A stretch of 64,000 bases of DNA from Dillenia suffruticosa (taxonomy: Eukaryota > Streptophyta > Magnoliopsida > Dilleniales > Dilleniaceae), in NCBI GenBank assembly GCA_033439265.1, contig JAVTVX010000004.1, positions 17,559,701-17,623,700 of the forward strand, in the 5' to 3' direction. Below, one piece after another: positions 46,380-58,426 of this stretch. Position 1 is the stretch's first letter. Every line of letters starts with the position of its first letter. Made by a program: the position numbers and the translations under genes. Under the pieces are notes generated by a model, which saw only the letters and a list, made by a program, of their open reading frames with translations, ran no database searches and was not told where the DNA came from.

Positions 46380-48235
46380 TATGTTTCTTTTGATGATATT
46401 TATATGTTTATTATATTTCTTATTTGTTTATGTCATACTAGCATATTTCAAATTTTTAATTCTTGTGTTAGAAACAAACATATTCATGTCTTGGGAAAGA
46501 GGGAAACTAAAAGGAATCAGGATTGTCGAAGCATCTGAAGAAGCATCGCGGGTAGTTGTTGATGAATGCCTGAATGAAGAAGGAAAGAACACTTTATAGG
46601 AGGCTACCTTTGGTAATATAACAATACTCATTATTATTATTTAAAAATATATTGAGTGAAGTTGATTGTTAATTTATTATCTCATATTTTACACTAATGA
46701 TACTTGAAGTACCCATAAAGGTAGGAGGACCACTCCAAAGGATATGTAATACCTTAGATCATAGCGTATTGTAGTGTCCTTCAATTTTGACTTGCAGCCT
46801 ATTGGATGTAGATTTTAGAAACTAGCTAGTTTTTATGGTTTTGTGGATAAGAATTTATGATTTTACCCTCTTAGTCACAATGATTGGCACAGATCCCTTT
46901 GACATCAAAGAAACACATAAAATCTTTCATAAATATATTTTCTAGATTTGTTTCTTTTGATAGTTGTTGCAAAATGTTCTAATTCAAATATTTTCTTTTA
47001 CAACAAAAATTTGTATTCAAAACTGAGAATGAACTACTGTTGATACATTTGTTCTCAAATCAATTTTCACCAAATTTAAAAAGTATATGTATACATTTAA
47101 AAAAATATTATGATATAGATAAGACAACTAAAGATATTTTAGCAAATTTTCCGGACGGTCACAACCCTCATGAATGAGAAGCCATAGTTTCACATTGGTA
47201 CTCAAGACATGGAAAGGTAATAAGATATTTAGAGAAATTTGATTTTGTTTACTTTTATATTTTTACCATAATAACTCAAAATATTTTACGGGAAAAATTA
47301 GAACCATGGAAATAGAGTTGATTGCTTCAAACATATACTCAAACTTGTGGATCCAAATTATTTGTGACGTGGGCAAGAGAATTTGTAATTAATTTATATA
47401 TTGATAGTGTATTTATTAGTAATATTTTAGTTAATAGCAATTTAGTTTTAGAAATTAGAGATAGGATATACCTCCCGTTGAATTAAACTCTACAAAACTA
47501 GCCATAAGAAGAAGGACGGTTCATATATTCATTGATAATTTGCTAGTATGATAGCAATTTACATAAAATTTAATATCACTTCATAGTAAGAGTTTGCACT
47601 AATATTTCTATTTGCACTTTGTATACATAGGAACAAATTGATGAAATGATGACAACTTAACAAATAGCTTCAACACAAGAGTCTATCAATGAAATTTAGG
47701 ATGGAGTGTTCATCGAAATTAATGGTAGAGAACATGTGAGAGAGAGGAAATTAATGGAATATCATCATCTTCTCATTCAATGGTTAGTACTAACTCAGCA
47801 TTAACCAAGAAGACATCCAAGTTTGAACGTAAATTAAAAAGCATAAATGAAAAATTTTAAATGCTCTTTAACTCGGTTAAGTCAGCATTTCCAATACTGG
47901 AGGTACCTAATGACATCTTAGAAGAGACAATAGACTAACTTGTGTTTGTTATATAATATGAATTATATTATGTGACATTTTATAATCACTTTAATTATAA
48001 ATATATTATTTCTACAAGATGTTTATGGTATGTCTAACGAAGGTGGTGGCTTTCCATTTGTACAAAGGGATGGTCGTTTGTCTCAAGGCAAAAAAAAAAT
48101 GATGAATATTGTTTGTAATTTATTTTATGGGATATTATTATGGGTACATTAACTATTTTATATAAACTTATTTGACTTATCAAATGGTTGTTAATGATTT
48201 CTTTATTTTTATGGTTGAAATTGTGTTTATATTAT
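46380..48235 (+). pseudogene. CACTA-associated transposase remnant (Ptta/En/Spm, Transposase_24-like)
   Basis: Scattered plus-strand pieces follow the order of the plant Ptta/En/Spm transposase family: an N-terminal-like MSWERGKLKGIRIVEASEEA (46487), HWYSRHGK (47198), YTQTCGSKLFVTWARE (about 47334-47380), KTSHKKKDGSYIH (about 47493-47530), and a segment FIEINGREHVRERK (about 47710-47755). Stops and gaps (some may be introns) separate them. The family accompanies TNP2-type transposases in CACTA elements; no TNP2 domain is seen. The right side is cut by the gypsy element at 48236. Confidence 0.5.
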
Positions 48236-49078
48236 TGTTGGAGATGGGTTTGGCTCCACAGATAATAGTTCTACTAACTCGAACTTGGAGCTAGGTCGTC
48301 CACTTATCTTTATCAATGAGTCTTGCAAAAGACCATCGGAGGGTGCTCCACGGGGGAGGCTCTGCGTCTCAAATTAGAGAATGGTTTTAGAAAAAAAAAC
48401 ATATAGAAAGAAATTGCTCGTGCACTGTGTATGAGTTCAGAAAGCATGTATGCATATATGGTCGATTGACCTCCTGATATATATATATATATATATAGTT
48501 ATCAGACGTAAAAGACATGTGTTGGTAAGCATTCTAGTTTCCATGTGGAAGTATCTCGAGATTACAGGGATCATGATGAGGAGATTCTACAAAATCTCAA
48601 TGATCTTCTATTAGGAAAGTACAAGCAATTATGCAGATTTTCCTTCATGTGTTGGAGGTCTCTCTTCCATTTACATGAGATTCCTTCCATATTTGTTGGA
48701 GAAATGAATATTTACCTTAGTCAGCCAGTGGATGATCACTAATTGCCAAGTGAGTGTTACGACCAACCAACTATTTACTGATCAGGACACTATTGATGCA
48801 CATATAGAAATGGAGAGAGAAAGAGAGAGGAGAAAGAAAGTGTGCCATGTTTACCTGTCTGGAATATAAATCCTGTATTAACGAGACGTTTTGGTCGATG
48901 CACCTAATGAATAGGGGGTTTAGAGGGTTTGAATCCTCATAACAGTAACAAACCGAGCGGCTAGCCGATTGGGTAAATACTGACTAACCGAACGACTGGT
49001 TTACCAAGAGTCATTCGTTACACTGCAGACTAGTTTTAAGCCCAATATGGATTGGGCCGCTTTGGCCATATATCATCA
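48236..49078 (-). mobile_element. 3' LTR of the Tat-like element
   Basis: In element sense it begins TGATGATATATGGCC and ends CTCCAACA (TG...CA). It aligns with 54235-55095, for example CTACTAACTCGAACT and CAATGAGTCTTGCAAAAGAC blocks against their counterparts near 54275 and 54313. It contains a (TA)n run at 48477-48498. Confidence 0.82.
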
Positions 49079-49095
49079 TTTGCCCCCACTCCTGT
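49079..49095 (-). other. Polypurine tract of the Tat-like element
   Basis: Minus-strand ACAGGAGTGGGGGCAAA directly precedes the LTR start TGATG, as expected for plus-strand priming. Confidence 0.7.
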
Positions 49096-49319
49096 TGTGG
49101 CTTCGGAGAAGGAATGTCAGGAATACAGTCTAGAGAAAACCCTTTGGATTTTGCAAATCAAAACATTAAATGTGGTACGTACCGCTTTGGTTACTACAAA
49201 CCATTTCGACATGCCTTTTATTCTGCTCGTTTGTCGATTGGCTCCCCATTACTTCCTTCATCTTTTTGGTGGTTAATCTTTTTAGCGATTTAGCTTTTTG
49301 CAAAGATCTCCTAAAAGAA

Positions 49320-50660
49320 ATGGCTAAGGGTTCATCATTTGGTTCTCCTCTAGGTATCGGAGATATCAGGAGCATCATATTGTAGAAGGAATTGCGCAAG
49401 ATCAAAAATGTTTTGTTGTTAGGTGACAACCTTGAAACCGTGTCAGCTTCTAATGCCGATGGAGCCAACATAGTCTTGGGGAATCGAGTTCCGATGTACA
49501 AACAATCGGTAAAATTCGGTGTGAAAGTGCTATATACCGACCCTAGCCTGTTACATTGGAATATATTCCCCGACTCCCAGTGCTTGGCGTTTGTTGGTAG
49601 CACTTATTTCTCTAATGAGCTTTTGTCAGTTACACTTCAATTTCAAAGTTTTGGCATCTATGTTCTCATTGAAGAAGTGAGGGAAGGGGGCTCTACTAGA
49701 GATTGGTTCTATCTACAGACTCGGCCAAAGTCAAATTCGAAGTTTTTCTACAATGATATCATCAACAAAAGTTGGATATACATGTACTTTTTTGTCGAAT
49801 TCTTGGAAGAAGACCTAAAGCCGAGGCTTTTGTTGTTCGATGCAGACTCATTTACTTAGTTGAAGCCTTGCAAAGATTGTCGTAATTTGGGTTTTGTTCG
49901 GTTTATGGGTGAATATCGTGTGGCTTTGTAGGGAAGTGTTTGGATCGACTATCGCTTAGACAATGAGATACTATTGCTAGCAAGTCTGTTGCTTGATGAA
50001 AGGAAGGGAATTGAGAGACCCCTGTTATTCGAGAAGGCGAAGAAGAAGCTTGTGGATTGCTTGCGTTTCTTCATAGAGGAGAATTTGAAAGACGTCATTA
50101 CTGATTTACAGATGAGAGAGAGATCAGTAGGGGCTGTAGAAGAGACCTAGAGCATGTCGAGGACTCATTTGCTTGATTCGACCCTACTTGCCTCATTAAG
50201 GGCTAAAAGGAGGTAAGTGTTATTGTGAGAGTTTCCCCGAAGAAGAGTCCGATGAGAGCCCAATAGAAAGATCTCCCATACCCTTAGAACTTGCTCAGTT
50301 GACTGCTAACAAGCGGGTGGAAGCTAGTGGTTGTGAGATCGGTAGTGGCATTCTGTAAGTGGAACTAGTAGGGGTTCCCTGGTAGGGGAGTCACCAGAAG
50401 GAGAAGCAGTTGTAGGTGCTATGGCCTAAGGGGACCAGAGGTCATGCTCCCAGTTCTACTGGAGAATTAGAGAGAGGTTCTTCAGAGGGCTCTGAAGATG
50501 TTGGCCCCAAGTTGGCAAGGAGGCCTGGTACAGGGCCTTCTACTACTGTTCCATTGGTGACCTTGGAAAGGGGCAAGTGTTTGATGCTCGAGGAGGAGAT
50601 GTCCCCCCGTATGAGTTCTATTTGGTCTTTTGATGGGCGTAGGGGATCAAAAGAGTGAGG
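49320..50660 (+). pseudogene. Antisense ORF of Tat-like element (gypsy-type transposon protein)
   Basis: Encoded on the strand opposite to gag. It starts MAKGSSFGSPLGIGDIRSII at 49320; an in-frame TAG at 49383 is followed in the same frame by KELRKIKNVLLLGDNLETV and an open run to 49859. This contains RDWFYLQTRPKSNSKFFYN and NKSWIYMYFFVE, the pattern of the plant 'putative gypsy type transposon' family (Transposase_28-like). The frame remains readable to about 50216 with three more stops, then a Ser/Gly/Pro-rich linker (50416-50658). Function is unknown; such antisense ORFs are described for Tat elements. A GT...AG segment at about 50820-50864 could be an intron. Confidence 0.6.
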
Positions 50661-50869
50661 GACGGTAACGATTAGTGTTGGGGACAATCATCATTGTTAT
50701 GTAGATAACGTGGAAGGGAAACGGATAGACGATCGATTGCACTTCTACCATTCGGATACGGAGCTGAATAGGTTCTCACTCGAATAGGGCGATGAGGCCT
50801 TGTTTTCGATGGCCATGACGGTATTCTTCTTTTCTCAATGCTCATTTTCTTTTTCTTTTTTAGCCCACT

Positions 50870-51720
50870 GAATGGTATTCATTTATTTAAACCATAGTCC
50901 TCTCTGAGTTTTAAAAGCGATGGAGGGAGCAAACGTTGAATTATATGAGGCGTGGTCTAACTAGATATTAAGTGATGTCTCTTAGCTAGAGAAGAGCCTT
51001 TTGCATATGGAAAAGGGAACTCGAGAAGGCAAGCTACTTTGCAACGGCCCCGAGTGCCTATGCCGAAAAGGTAAAGTAGTTAAAGGGTGAACAGGATGTG
51101 GCTCTCCAATGATATAGGGAGCTCAATGTAAAGGCCAAGGCGTACAAGGCATCTCTTCATGCCACAAAGAAGTTGATCGACGTACGTGGCTGAACCCTCC
51201 AAGTTGCTGAATTGGATTGGATGAATTGAGGGCCATCATTGCAAAGGATACACGTGCCTGATACGAGTTGTCTAAGAGGTTTCAACGTACTATGAAGATT
51301 ATTTGGCAGGTGGGATTGCGGATGCTATGCCCCTGGGCCTTGAGGACCCTGCTGTTAAGTCTGAACCTGCTACTGCTTCCATGGAGTCTGGTGTTCCTTC
51401 TATCCATTGATCAGGGTTCCCACTGTTCTTTTGTATTTCCTTTTAAAGTGTTTGAATGAAGTTCTCCTTTGTTCTTATTAGCTTCGAACTCTATGTCGAT
51501 AGGATCACTTTTTAACGAGTAGAGTGTTATCAGGGAGTCATACCCCTAAGGAGTCCTTTTTTCTCGGGTTAGTTGATATAAGCGGTCATGAGTGTCCGAT
51601 ATGCTTTGTTCAACAAGTCATGTGCATCAAATAAATTAGGCATTGCACATTCGTCTAGAAAGACAGGTCCCCATATACAAGTTTTGTTTAGGAGAACTAG
51701 GTTAAACTTGCTTGTTTTGG
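50870..51720 (+). other. Degenerate continuation of the antisense ORF region
   Basis: Short plus-strand stretches (for example KAYKASLHATKKLID near 51147, coiled-coil-like and charged) suggest the tail of the antisense coding region. No complete frame survives, and no RT or integrase motif was found on either strand. Confidence 0.35.
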
Positions 51721-51722
51721 GG

Positions 51723-51925
51723 GATAGATTCTTAATGATAGGGAATGACAATGTTGGCCAGTTCGAGGAGATAGATTCCTAATGGTAGGGCAACGTTGAC
51801 CCGTTCAGGAAGATAGATCCTTAACGATAAGGTAGGGCGACGTTAACCGTTGGGGAGATAAATCACTAACGATAAGGCAGGGCGACGTTGGCCTATTCGG
51901 GGAGATAAATCCCTAACAACGGGCT
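51723..51925. repeat. 46-bp minisatellite inside the Tat-like element
   Basis: GATAGATTCCTAATGATAGG-type unit starts at 51723, 51770, 51812, 51857 and 51904 (spacings 47, 42, 45, 47), each followed by GGGCGACGTTGGCC-like sequence. Tandem repeats between pol and the 3' LTR are known in Tat elements and can seed satellites. Confidence 0.8.
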
Positions 51926-52199
51926 CTGCTCAGTGGGTTGGTTTATCATAGATAGCTCATGAAAAGAAACAAACATATCGTTAAGGATTACTTGATGACA
52001 AGCAGATCAAATGCTGAAACTAGATATCAGATGTCACTCACCAAAGGGTGTTACAGGGACGGTCGCATAAATGAAGAAAGAGACCTAGACTTTACTTGGA
52101 AGGAGGCGCCGAGGGCTTCGAATCACAAGAAAAAGCTTTGATACCATTGGGAGTCCTAAATTTGACTTTCATGTGTTGTGTGCTCAATAATAATTTCAG

Positions 52200-52620
52200 T
52201 AAATTTAGGCTCAGATGCCCTAGGATTGAATTGTAAAGGGAGGGGAGCATAACTACATTGAATGTGGTTGAAGCTGTCATATAGTCGAGCAGAGTTCTGA
52301 GGGTCACGGGCAAAGAGATAGTATTTTCAGGGTATATCCATTTACCTAAGAGACCTTAGTGGGTCCAGTGTGTGGTTGCAAATATCTTGGGGTAAAACCC
52401 ATCTGTTGGAAAATGCTACAGTATACGAGGTTAAATTCGGCCTCTTGGTCGACAAAAGTTCTCCTAACCTCATTTTATTCGATCTTGATTGTGATGATGA
52501 GAGAATCGTGTCGATTTGGGTAGACCCTTGCTAAATCATTGTCATTGAAAACAATCATGAGCCTTTTCTTTTTGTGAGGTTTCCTAGCATGGTTAGCAAG
52601 GACCTCTTTCGATGGGGAGA
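52200..52620 (-). pseudogene. Gypsy protease (Tat-like)
   Basis: Minus strand: MIVFNDNDLARVYPNRHDSL then IITIKIE, NEVRRTFVDQEAEFN (the active site reads VDQ where D-T/S-G is expected), FQQMGFTPRYLQPHTGP. This is the aspartic protease region of Tat/Athila-type gypsy elements. Stops interrupt it and the catalytic motif is lost. It follows gag in element sense; sequence beyond (towards 51925) has no RT. Confidence 0.7.
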
Positions 52621-52879
52621 TGAGTGCTTCAGTTTTCTAAAAGATTGGGGCTATTAGATGCCCTTCCTCATTTGCTTAGGCCCCTACTTGATTGCATCGA
52701 TGCAGGGCTTGTAGGATATGAGTCGGGATGTAAGGTCACGAGGGGTCATATCCGTTCTACACCTAGAGGATCACTCCTCGGGTCTGTTGAAGGTGTTTGT
52801 CGGGAGCGACTGGTCAACACATTCATGCTTTGGATTATGGGGGCTCTGAGGAGGGATACCCTCTCTCTGTACTGATGAA

Positions 52880-54181
52880 TCTTTGGAGTGAACTCAAGTT
52901 CATCCCTTAGTTTCCTACAGTCGTCGGTAAGATGCCCATAGTCCTATTGAAAGTGACAATATTGACTTCTTGGGATCATCCATTGTGGGATGAGGGGTCC
53001 ATCAGACATAAGGTTTGTTTCAGATTTGAAGGAGTACCTAGCTGGAAGCCTTATTTAGAGGGGTGTAGCTTGTAAACTTCCATTATTGCAAGGGTCCCTG
53101 GTGGGCTCTCTTAGGTGAGGACCGTTGGGGTAAACGATTGCGCTCTTTCTGAGTGAACCGATTGTGTCACTTGTAGAAGCTCTCTGCGTTTTTGGTCGCT
53201 ATATACTTCTCTGCACAATCGTAGAACTCTTGGATAGAATATGGGGGATTCTTAGTGATGGATGTCTTCATCTTGGATCGTCGTAGTCCCATGAGTAGCG
53301 CGGCCAATGCGATCGAATGGTTAAAACGAGAGACCTTCATCATCTCGGTTTTGAACTTCTCAAGGAAGTCCCTTAGTAGTTCATTGTCCCTCTGTCACAA
53401 CGAGAGGTGAGATGTAGATTTTCTCTTGGCCCCCTGCTAATGGCAAAGTTCACTTTGAGCTACCCTTGCAACTGAGAGAAACTTTTGATATTGAATGGGG
53501 GGAGCGAATTGAACCATGTCAATGTACTACTCTTTAGGGTTATTGGGAAGTGCTTGCACATGGTGGCATTTGTCATGTCTCTTGAGATCATCACAGTGAT
53601 AAAGTGGATGACATAGTCCTCGGGGTCGTTGGTGCCATTGTACCTCTCCAGAGAAGCACATCATGAGGCATTAATTCTAAAGAGACCTTAGGGTTGAAAG
53701 GTGAAAGACCAGTAAGATATTTGATAAATTTGTCTCTTTTCACGTTTGCTCATTTTAGCTCATTAGCTACGAGCTCTTTGACCTATTTCCTTAGGTTATA
53801 AGGTCGTGTCGTGATGTCACCGAGGATACTCGGTGTTCCCTGGCTTAAGTCTCCCTGCGCACCCTTGGGTCGATTCACAAGAGGAAGATTGGGCTCCTGG
53901 TTGAAGAGTACGACTAAGTTCTTCTAACTGTTTACTCATAGTTTGTATTCTTGATTCTAGCCTTTCTACTTGGAGACCAGTGACTCCTTCTAGAGAAACA
54001 TGAGCAACAGTGGTGTGGGGTGTCTATAGTAGTCGGTCAGAGGTTGCAGTTCTAGTAGATTAGTGGCAACGGGATGTTGCATAGTGTTCGTTGGAGAGAT
54101 AGTCCGCCCTTCCACCAAGAATGCTGCTTTGGAAGCGGCCCTAGTTATTCTTTGGGGAGGCATTCTTGTTCGACAAGGCAA
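52880..54181 (-). pseudogene. Gypsy gag (Tat-like)
   Basis: Minus strand: the N-terminal open piece 53990-54181 begins near PCRTRMPPQRITRAASKAAF. The core retrotransposon-gag region at about 53180-53420 reads NELLRDFLEKFKTEM, FNHSIALAALLMGLRRSKMK. A zinc-finger-like end is at about 52905-52985: C-x2-C-H-F then DYGHLTDDCRKLRDELE, the pattern typical of Tat/Athila gag. The core is nearly continuous but shifts and stops occur elsewhere. Confidence 0.72.
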
Positions 54182-54234
54182 AGTGATACTGGGACAGATT
54201 TCTTTCTAGTTTGTTTTCACAAACGATGCTAATT

Positions 54235-54803
54235 TGTTTGAGGTGGATTTGATTTCACAGATGATGGCTCTACTAACTCGAACTGGAAGGCTGGGCCACC
54301 TTCTGATCTTGATTAATGAGTCCTACAAAAGACCGTTAGAGAGTACTCTGACGGGGAAGACTCTAACGCTCAAGTTAGAGATTGGTTTTCAAAGAAAAGA
54401 ATAACTTGAAGAAATTACTCATGCACTATGTGCGAGTTAGGAGAGTATATGTGTGCATACCTGGTCGATTGACCCCTTGATATATATATAGTTATCGGAC
54501 GTAAGAGACGTGTGTCAGCGAGGCATTGAAACCCTAGTTTCCATGCAGAAGTGTCCTGAGATTATAGGGATCACGATGAGGAGATTCTACAAGATCTCAA
54601 TGATCTTTGACTATTAAAGTCTAGGCAGTTACGCAGATTTTTCTTCATGTGTTGGAGGTCTCCCTTCCATTTATGGAAAATTATATCCAAATTTGTCGGA
54701 GAAATGAATATTTACCTTAGTGAGCTAGGGAATGATCACTGATCGCCAAGTGAGTGTTGCGACCATCCGACCGTTTACTGATCAAGACATGATCGATGCA
54801 CAT

Positions 54804-54841
<38 letters not shown>

Positions 54842-55095
54842 AGAGAGAGAGAGAGAGAGGAGGGGGCCGTGTCCACCCATCTGAGAGATAGATCCTATAT
54901 TGATGACACATTTCAGTTGATGCACCCCATGAGCGGGGTTCTAAGGGTCTGAAGTATCATGATACTAACAAACCGAATGGCTAGCCGATCGAGTGAATAC
55001 CAACTAACCGAACGACTGGGCCACCAAGAGTCATTTGTTATGCTGCGGACTGGTTTCGAGCCCAATACGGTTTAGGCCGATTTAGCTTTGCATCA
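54235..55095 (-). mobile_element. 5' LTR of the Tat-like element
   Basis: Pairs with 48236-49078. It starts TGTTTGAGGTGG on the plus strand and ends GCATCA. It contains a longer (TA)n plus GA tract (54805-54860). The primer site inside its border, AATTAGCATCGTTTGTG in element sense, does not match a tRNA end that I recognise. Confidence 0.8.
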
Positions 55096-55299
55096 TAAAT
55101 TATATTTGTACTTAACGGATGTTTAGAGTTATATTATATGTAATTTATGGTTGATAGAAATTTGAAGTTATAGTTTATATTTGTTGTTGATAACTATTTG
55201 TTTGATATTTAAAGTGTTGTTAATGGATGTTTGGATCATTGTCTATCGATGAACTATGGATAACAGATGATGTATTTATATTGCGGTTGATGGATCTTT

Positions 55300-55750
55300 G
55301 ATAACTAGATCTTGGAGTAGATTTTTGGTAACATATGTAAAGTAATCAAATTTTTCAAAGAAGCATAGCTCTTCCCGATGTTTAGCATAAGAAAACATCG
55401 TTAATGTACTGGATTTGCTAACGTTTTAGCTATATAACATTGACAAAGGCTTCAACATCGGCTGATACTTTAGTGAATAAATGTTGACAAATGTTTTAGC
55501 TTTAGTCGATGTTTAAGATTAAATGTTGGGAAAGTCTTATACTTGTCCAACATGTTGACAAATCCCAATGATTTGTCGACGTTTTTGCAACGTAAACATC
55601 ATGAAAGGTGCAAGCATTTCCTGTTGTTTATTTAGGAATTGTCTGGAAAAGCCTTGATGTTTTTCCCCTTGTTTTGTCTGGCTTTTTCCTTTCATCGCCT
55701 CATCTTTTAGCGATGGTTATAAAATATCAAGAAACTTGAAAATAAATGTC
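55300..55750. repeat. CACTA subterminal repeat block (GACGTTT type)
   Basis: Repeats of TTCCCGATGTTT, AACATCGTTAATG, TTGTCGACGTTT and TAAACATC in both orientations resemble subterminal repeats of the CTTTTCCCGACGTTT CACTA families. It probably belongs with the transposase remnant at 46380-48235, the two being separated by the gypsy insertion. The terminal CACTA sequence itself is not recognisable. Confidence 0.5.
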
Positions 55751-55789
55751 AAGAAAGGTTTTATATATATATTTGCAGTCTACCATAAA

Positions 55790-58426
55790 AATTTTGTTTG
55801 ATGATAAAGTCGAAGCATTATTTCTCTTGGGCTCTCAACCAGATAGCTGAGAAACAATGGTAGAAACTGTTAGCAATATTGTTCTAAAGGGGAAGTTGAC
55901 ATTAAACATGGTGAAAAAAAGTATGTTTAATGAAGAGAAGAAAAGAGGCTGGTGCTAATTCTTTGCTAGTACTCGTCATAGAGAACATAAGTAGAAGCAA
56001 AAGTAGAGGACCTAGAGGCCATAATAAATCTAGAGAGATGTCTAAGTCCAAGGGTAACTTGTGCTATCATGTGGTAAGCCTGGTCACTTGAAAAGAAATT
56101 GTAGACTTCTAAAGCAAGAGCAAAGGGTAGAAAACCATAAAAGGTGAGATGATAGAAATACAACAGCCATTGTCACTCATTCCAATGATGATCGGACCAT
56201 CGTTTGCATAACTGATGAACATTGCCATGTTGAAGATCTAGATGTTGAGTGGATTGTAGATTCTAGTACTTCTCATCACTATGCTAACAAAAGAGAGCTC
56301 TTTACAAGTTATCGAGTTACAAACTTTGGTCAATTGTTTATGGGAAATAAGAGTGTTGCACATGTTTTTGGGATTGGTGATATGGCTGTTGAAACCGATT
56401 TGGGATGTACATTGACTTTGAAAAATGTGAAACATATCCCACAGTTGCATCACAATTTGATTGCAGTGAATGTCCCTGATAAAGAAGGATATGAACAAAA
56501 ATTTGCAAATGGCAAGTGGAAGCTTTCAAAAAGTTCTTTGTTGATTGCTAAAGGAAAACTTTGTTGTACCTTGTATAGAACAAAGATTAAGATAGTTCAT
56601 GAGCAGTTGAATGTAGTTGAAGATGATTCTACAACAAAACTGTGGCACAACAAGATGGGACATGTGAGTGAGAAAAGATTGCAGCTCCTAGCCAACTAGT
56701 CTCTTATCCCTCCAAATCAAAGTCACTTTACCCTTGTGATTATTGTTTATTTGGTAAATAACATAGAGTTTCCTTTTGCTCTCACTCTAAATGAAAGGAA
56801 ACCATATTGGAACTAATTCATTTTGATGTTTGTGGTCCTTTCGTGATGGAGTCCTTTGGTGGTAACATATACTTCATTACATTCATTGATGATGCTTTAC
56901 ACAAGACTTGGGTTTATTTCCTGAAGAGCAAAAGTGAAGTATTTCAGATGTTTCAAAGGTACCATGTCATGGTTGAGAGACAGATATGAGAGTTGTTGAA
57001 GTATCTGTGAGCAGATAATGACACTAAATATATCTTTAATAAATTTAAAGAATATTGCACTCAGCATGATATCCAATATGAGAAGACAAAATCAAGCACT
57101 CCTCAGCATAATGGTACAACATAAAGGATGAACGAACCATTATAGAGAAGGTTCGAAGTATGCTGAGGATAGCTAAGCTACCTAAGTCCTCTTGGGGTGA
57201 ACCGATTAGGCTAGAGCTGATTACTGCTTGCTACTTGATTAATAAGTCTCCATCAATTCTTTTGGATTTTGACATTAAAGTTTGGATGTGGAAAAATGTC
57301 TCTTACTCCCACCTAAAAGTTTTTGGATGTAAAGAATTTATGCATGTGCCTAAGAAGCAAAGAACCAAATTAAACAGCAAAGCCACTCCATGTATCCTTG
57401 TTGGATATGGAGATAAAGAGTTTGGTTTCAAGTTATCAGATCTAGCAAAGAAGAAAGTAGTAAGAAGTAGAGATTTTATTTTTCATGAGAATGAGACTAT
57501 AGAAGATTTGGAGAAGGAAGAGACAAGTACTCACATTCCTAGAGGTGTTGTGGATTTGACACCACAAAAGATTCCTACTACCAATGCTGATGATGGCAGA
57601 AAAGGGGCTCGAATTAATAATGAACCAACCATGGATAATGATGACGAGCCAACTGTGGTTCACCCAGACCCAAACGATCTTGAATAAGAAGTGCAGCACA
57701 CTCCACTAGAAAATCAAGAACAATAGCTTAGAATATTGATTAGAGTGTATAGACCATCTACGAAGTATCCGAGTTTAGATTATGTGTTGATTTTAGATGA
57801 GGGAGTCCAAAAGCTTCCAAGAAGTACCATCTTTCAAAGATAAGGACACTATTGGATGAAAGCTATGCAAGAAGAAATGGATTTTTTACACAAGAACAAT
57901 ACTATTGACTTGGTTGAATTATCTAAGGGAAAGAGAGTATTACAGAATAGATAAGTTTTTAAGTTGAAGAAAGATGGTGACAAGATAGTGAAGTACAAAG
58001 CACGGTTGGTAGTAAAAGGGTTCAATTAGAAAATGGGAATTGATTTTGATGCAATATTCTCATGATTAGTCAAAATGAGTTATATTCCAATTGTCTTGGG
58101 TTTTGCAGCTAGCTTGAACCTTGAGATTGAGCAGCTTGATGTACGAACAACATTCGTGCATGGGGACTTGGGAAGAAATATATATGAATCAGCTAGAAAG
58201 CTTTGAGATTAATGGTAAAGAACTCTTGGTTTACAAATTGAAAAAGAGCTTTTATGGCTTGAAGTATGCTCCTAGGCAATGGTACAAAAGATTTGATTTT
58301 TTTTATAACTAGCCAAAGTTATAAAAGAACATATGCAGATTATTATGTTTACGTGAAGCACTCTCTTAATGGTAATTTTATTATTTTGCTGCTATATACT
58401 GATGATATGTTGATTGTGGGACAATA
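55790..58426 (+). pseudogene. Ty1/copia gag-pol fragment (Tork/Tnt1-like)
   Basis: Plus strand, standard order. Gag end near 55805-55960 (ETMVETVSNIVLKGKLTL); zinc knuckle CYHCGKPGHLKRNCRLL-like at about 56060-56120 (read with one frame irregularity); protease WIVDSSTSHHYANK near 56251, where D-S-G is DSS; integrase HNKMGHVSEKRLQLL (56646), LIHFDVCGPF (56812) and SYSHLKVFGCKEFMHVPKKQ (57302); RT KYKARLVVKGFN (57992), LEIEQLDVRTTF, YKLKKSFYGLKYAPRQWYKR, and YTDDMLIVG (58397), an intact two-aspartate motif. Several stops. It is cut at 58426 by the next element; no 5' LTR is recognised. Confidence 0.85.

Larger units (their letters stand above)
48236..55095 (-). mobile_element. Tat-lineage Ty3/gypsy element, non-autonomous
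   Basis: LTRs at 48236-49078 and 54235-55095 (about 850 bp) surround 5.2 kb. A polypurine tract on the minus strand (ACAGGAGTGGGGGCAAA) abuts the left LTR at 49079, so the element reads on the minus strand. In element sense it has gag, protease, a minisatellite and an antisense ORF before the 3' LTR, the layout known for Tat elements. RT, RNase H and integrase are absent. No perfect target duplication is visible (ATTAT on the left, TAAAT on the right). Confidence 0.78.

Noticed and set aside
49166-49603. Minus-strand open frame of 145 codons
   Set aside because: Antisense of the better-supported plus-strand gypsy antisense ORF; no recognisable domain.
55096-55100. Target-site duplication for the Tat-like element
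   Set aside because: The left flank ATTAT and right flank TAAAT do not match; ATTAT occurs three bases further on but that would require an odd LTR end.
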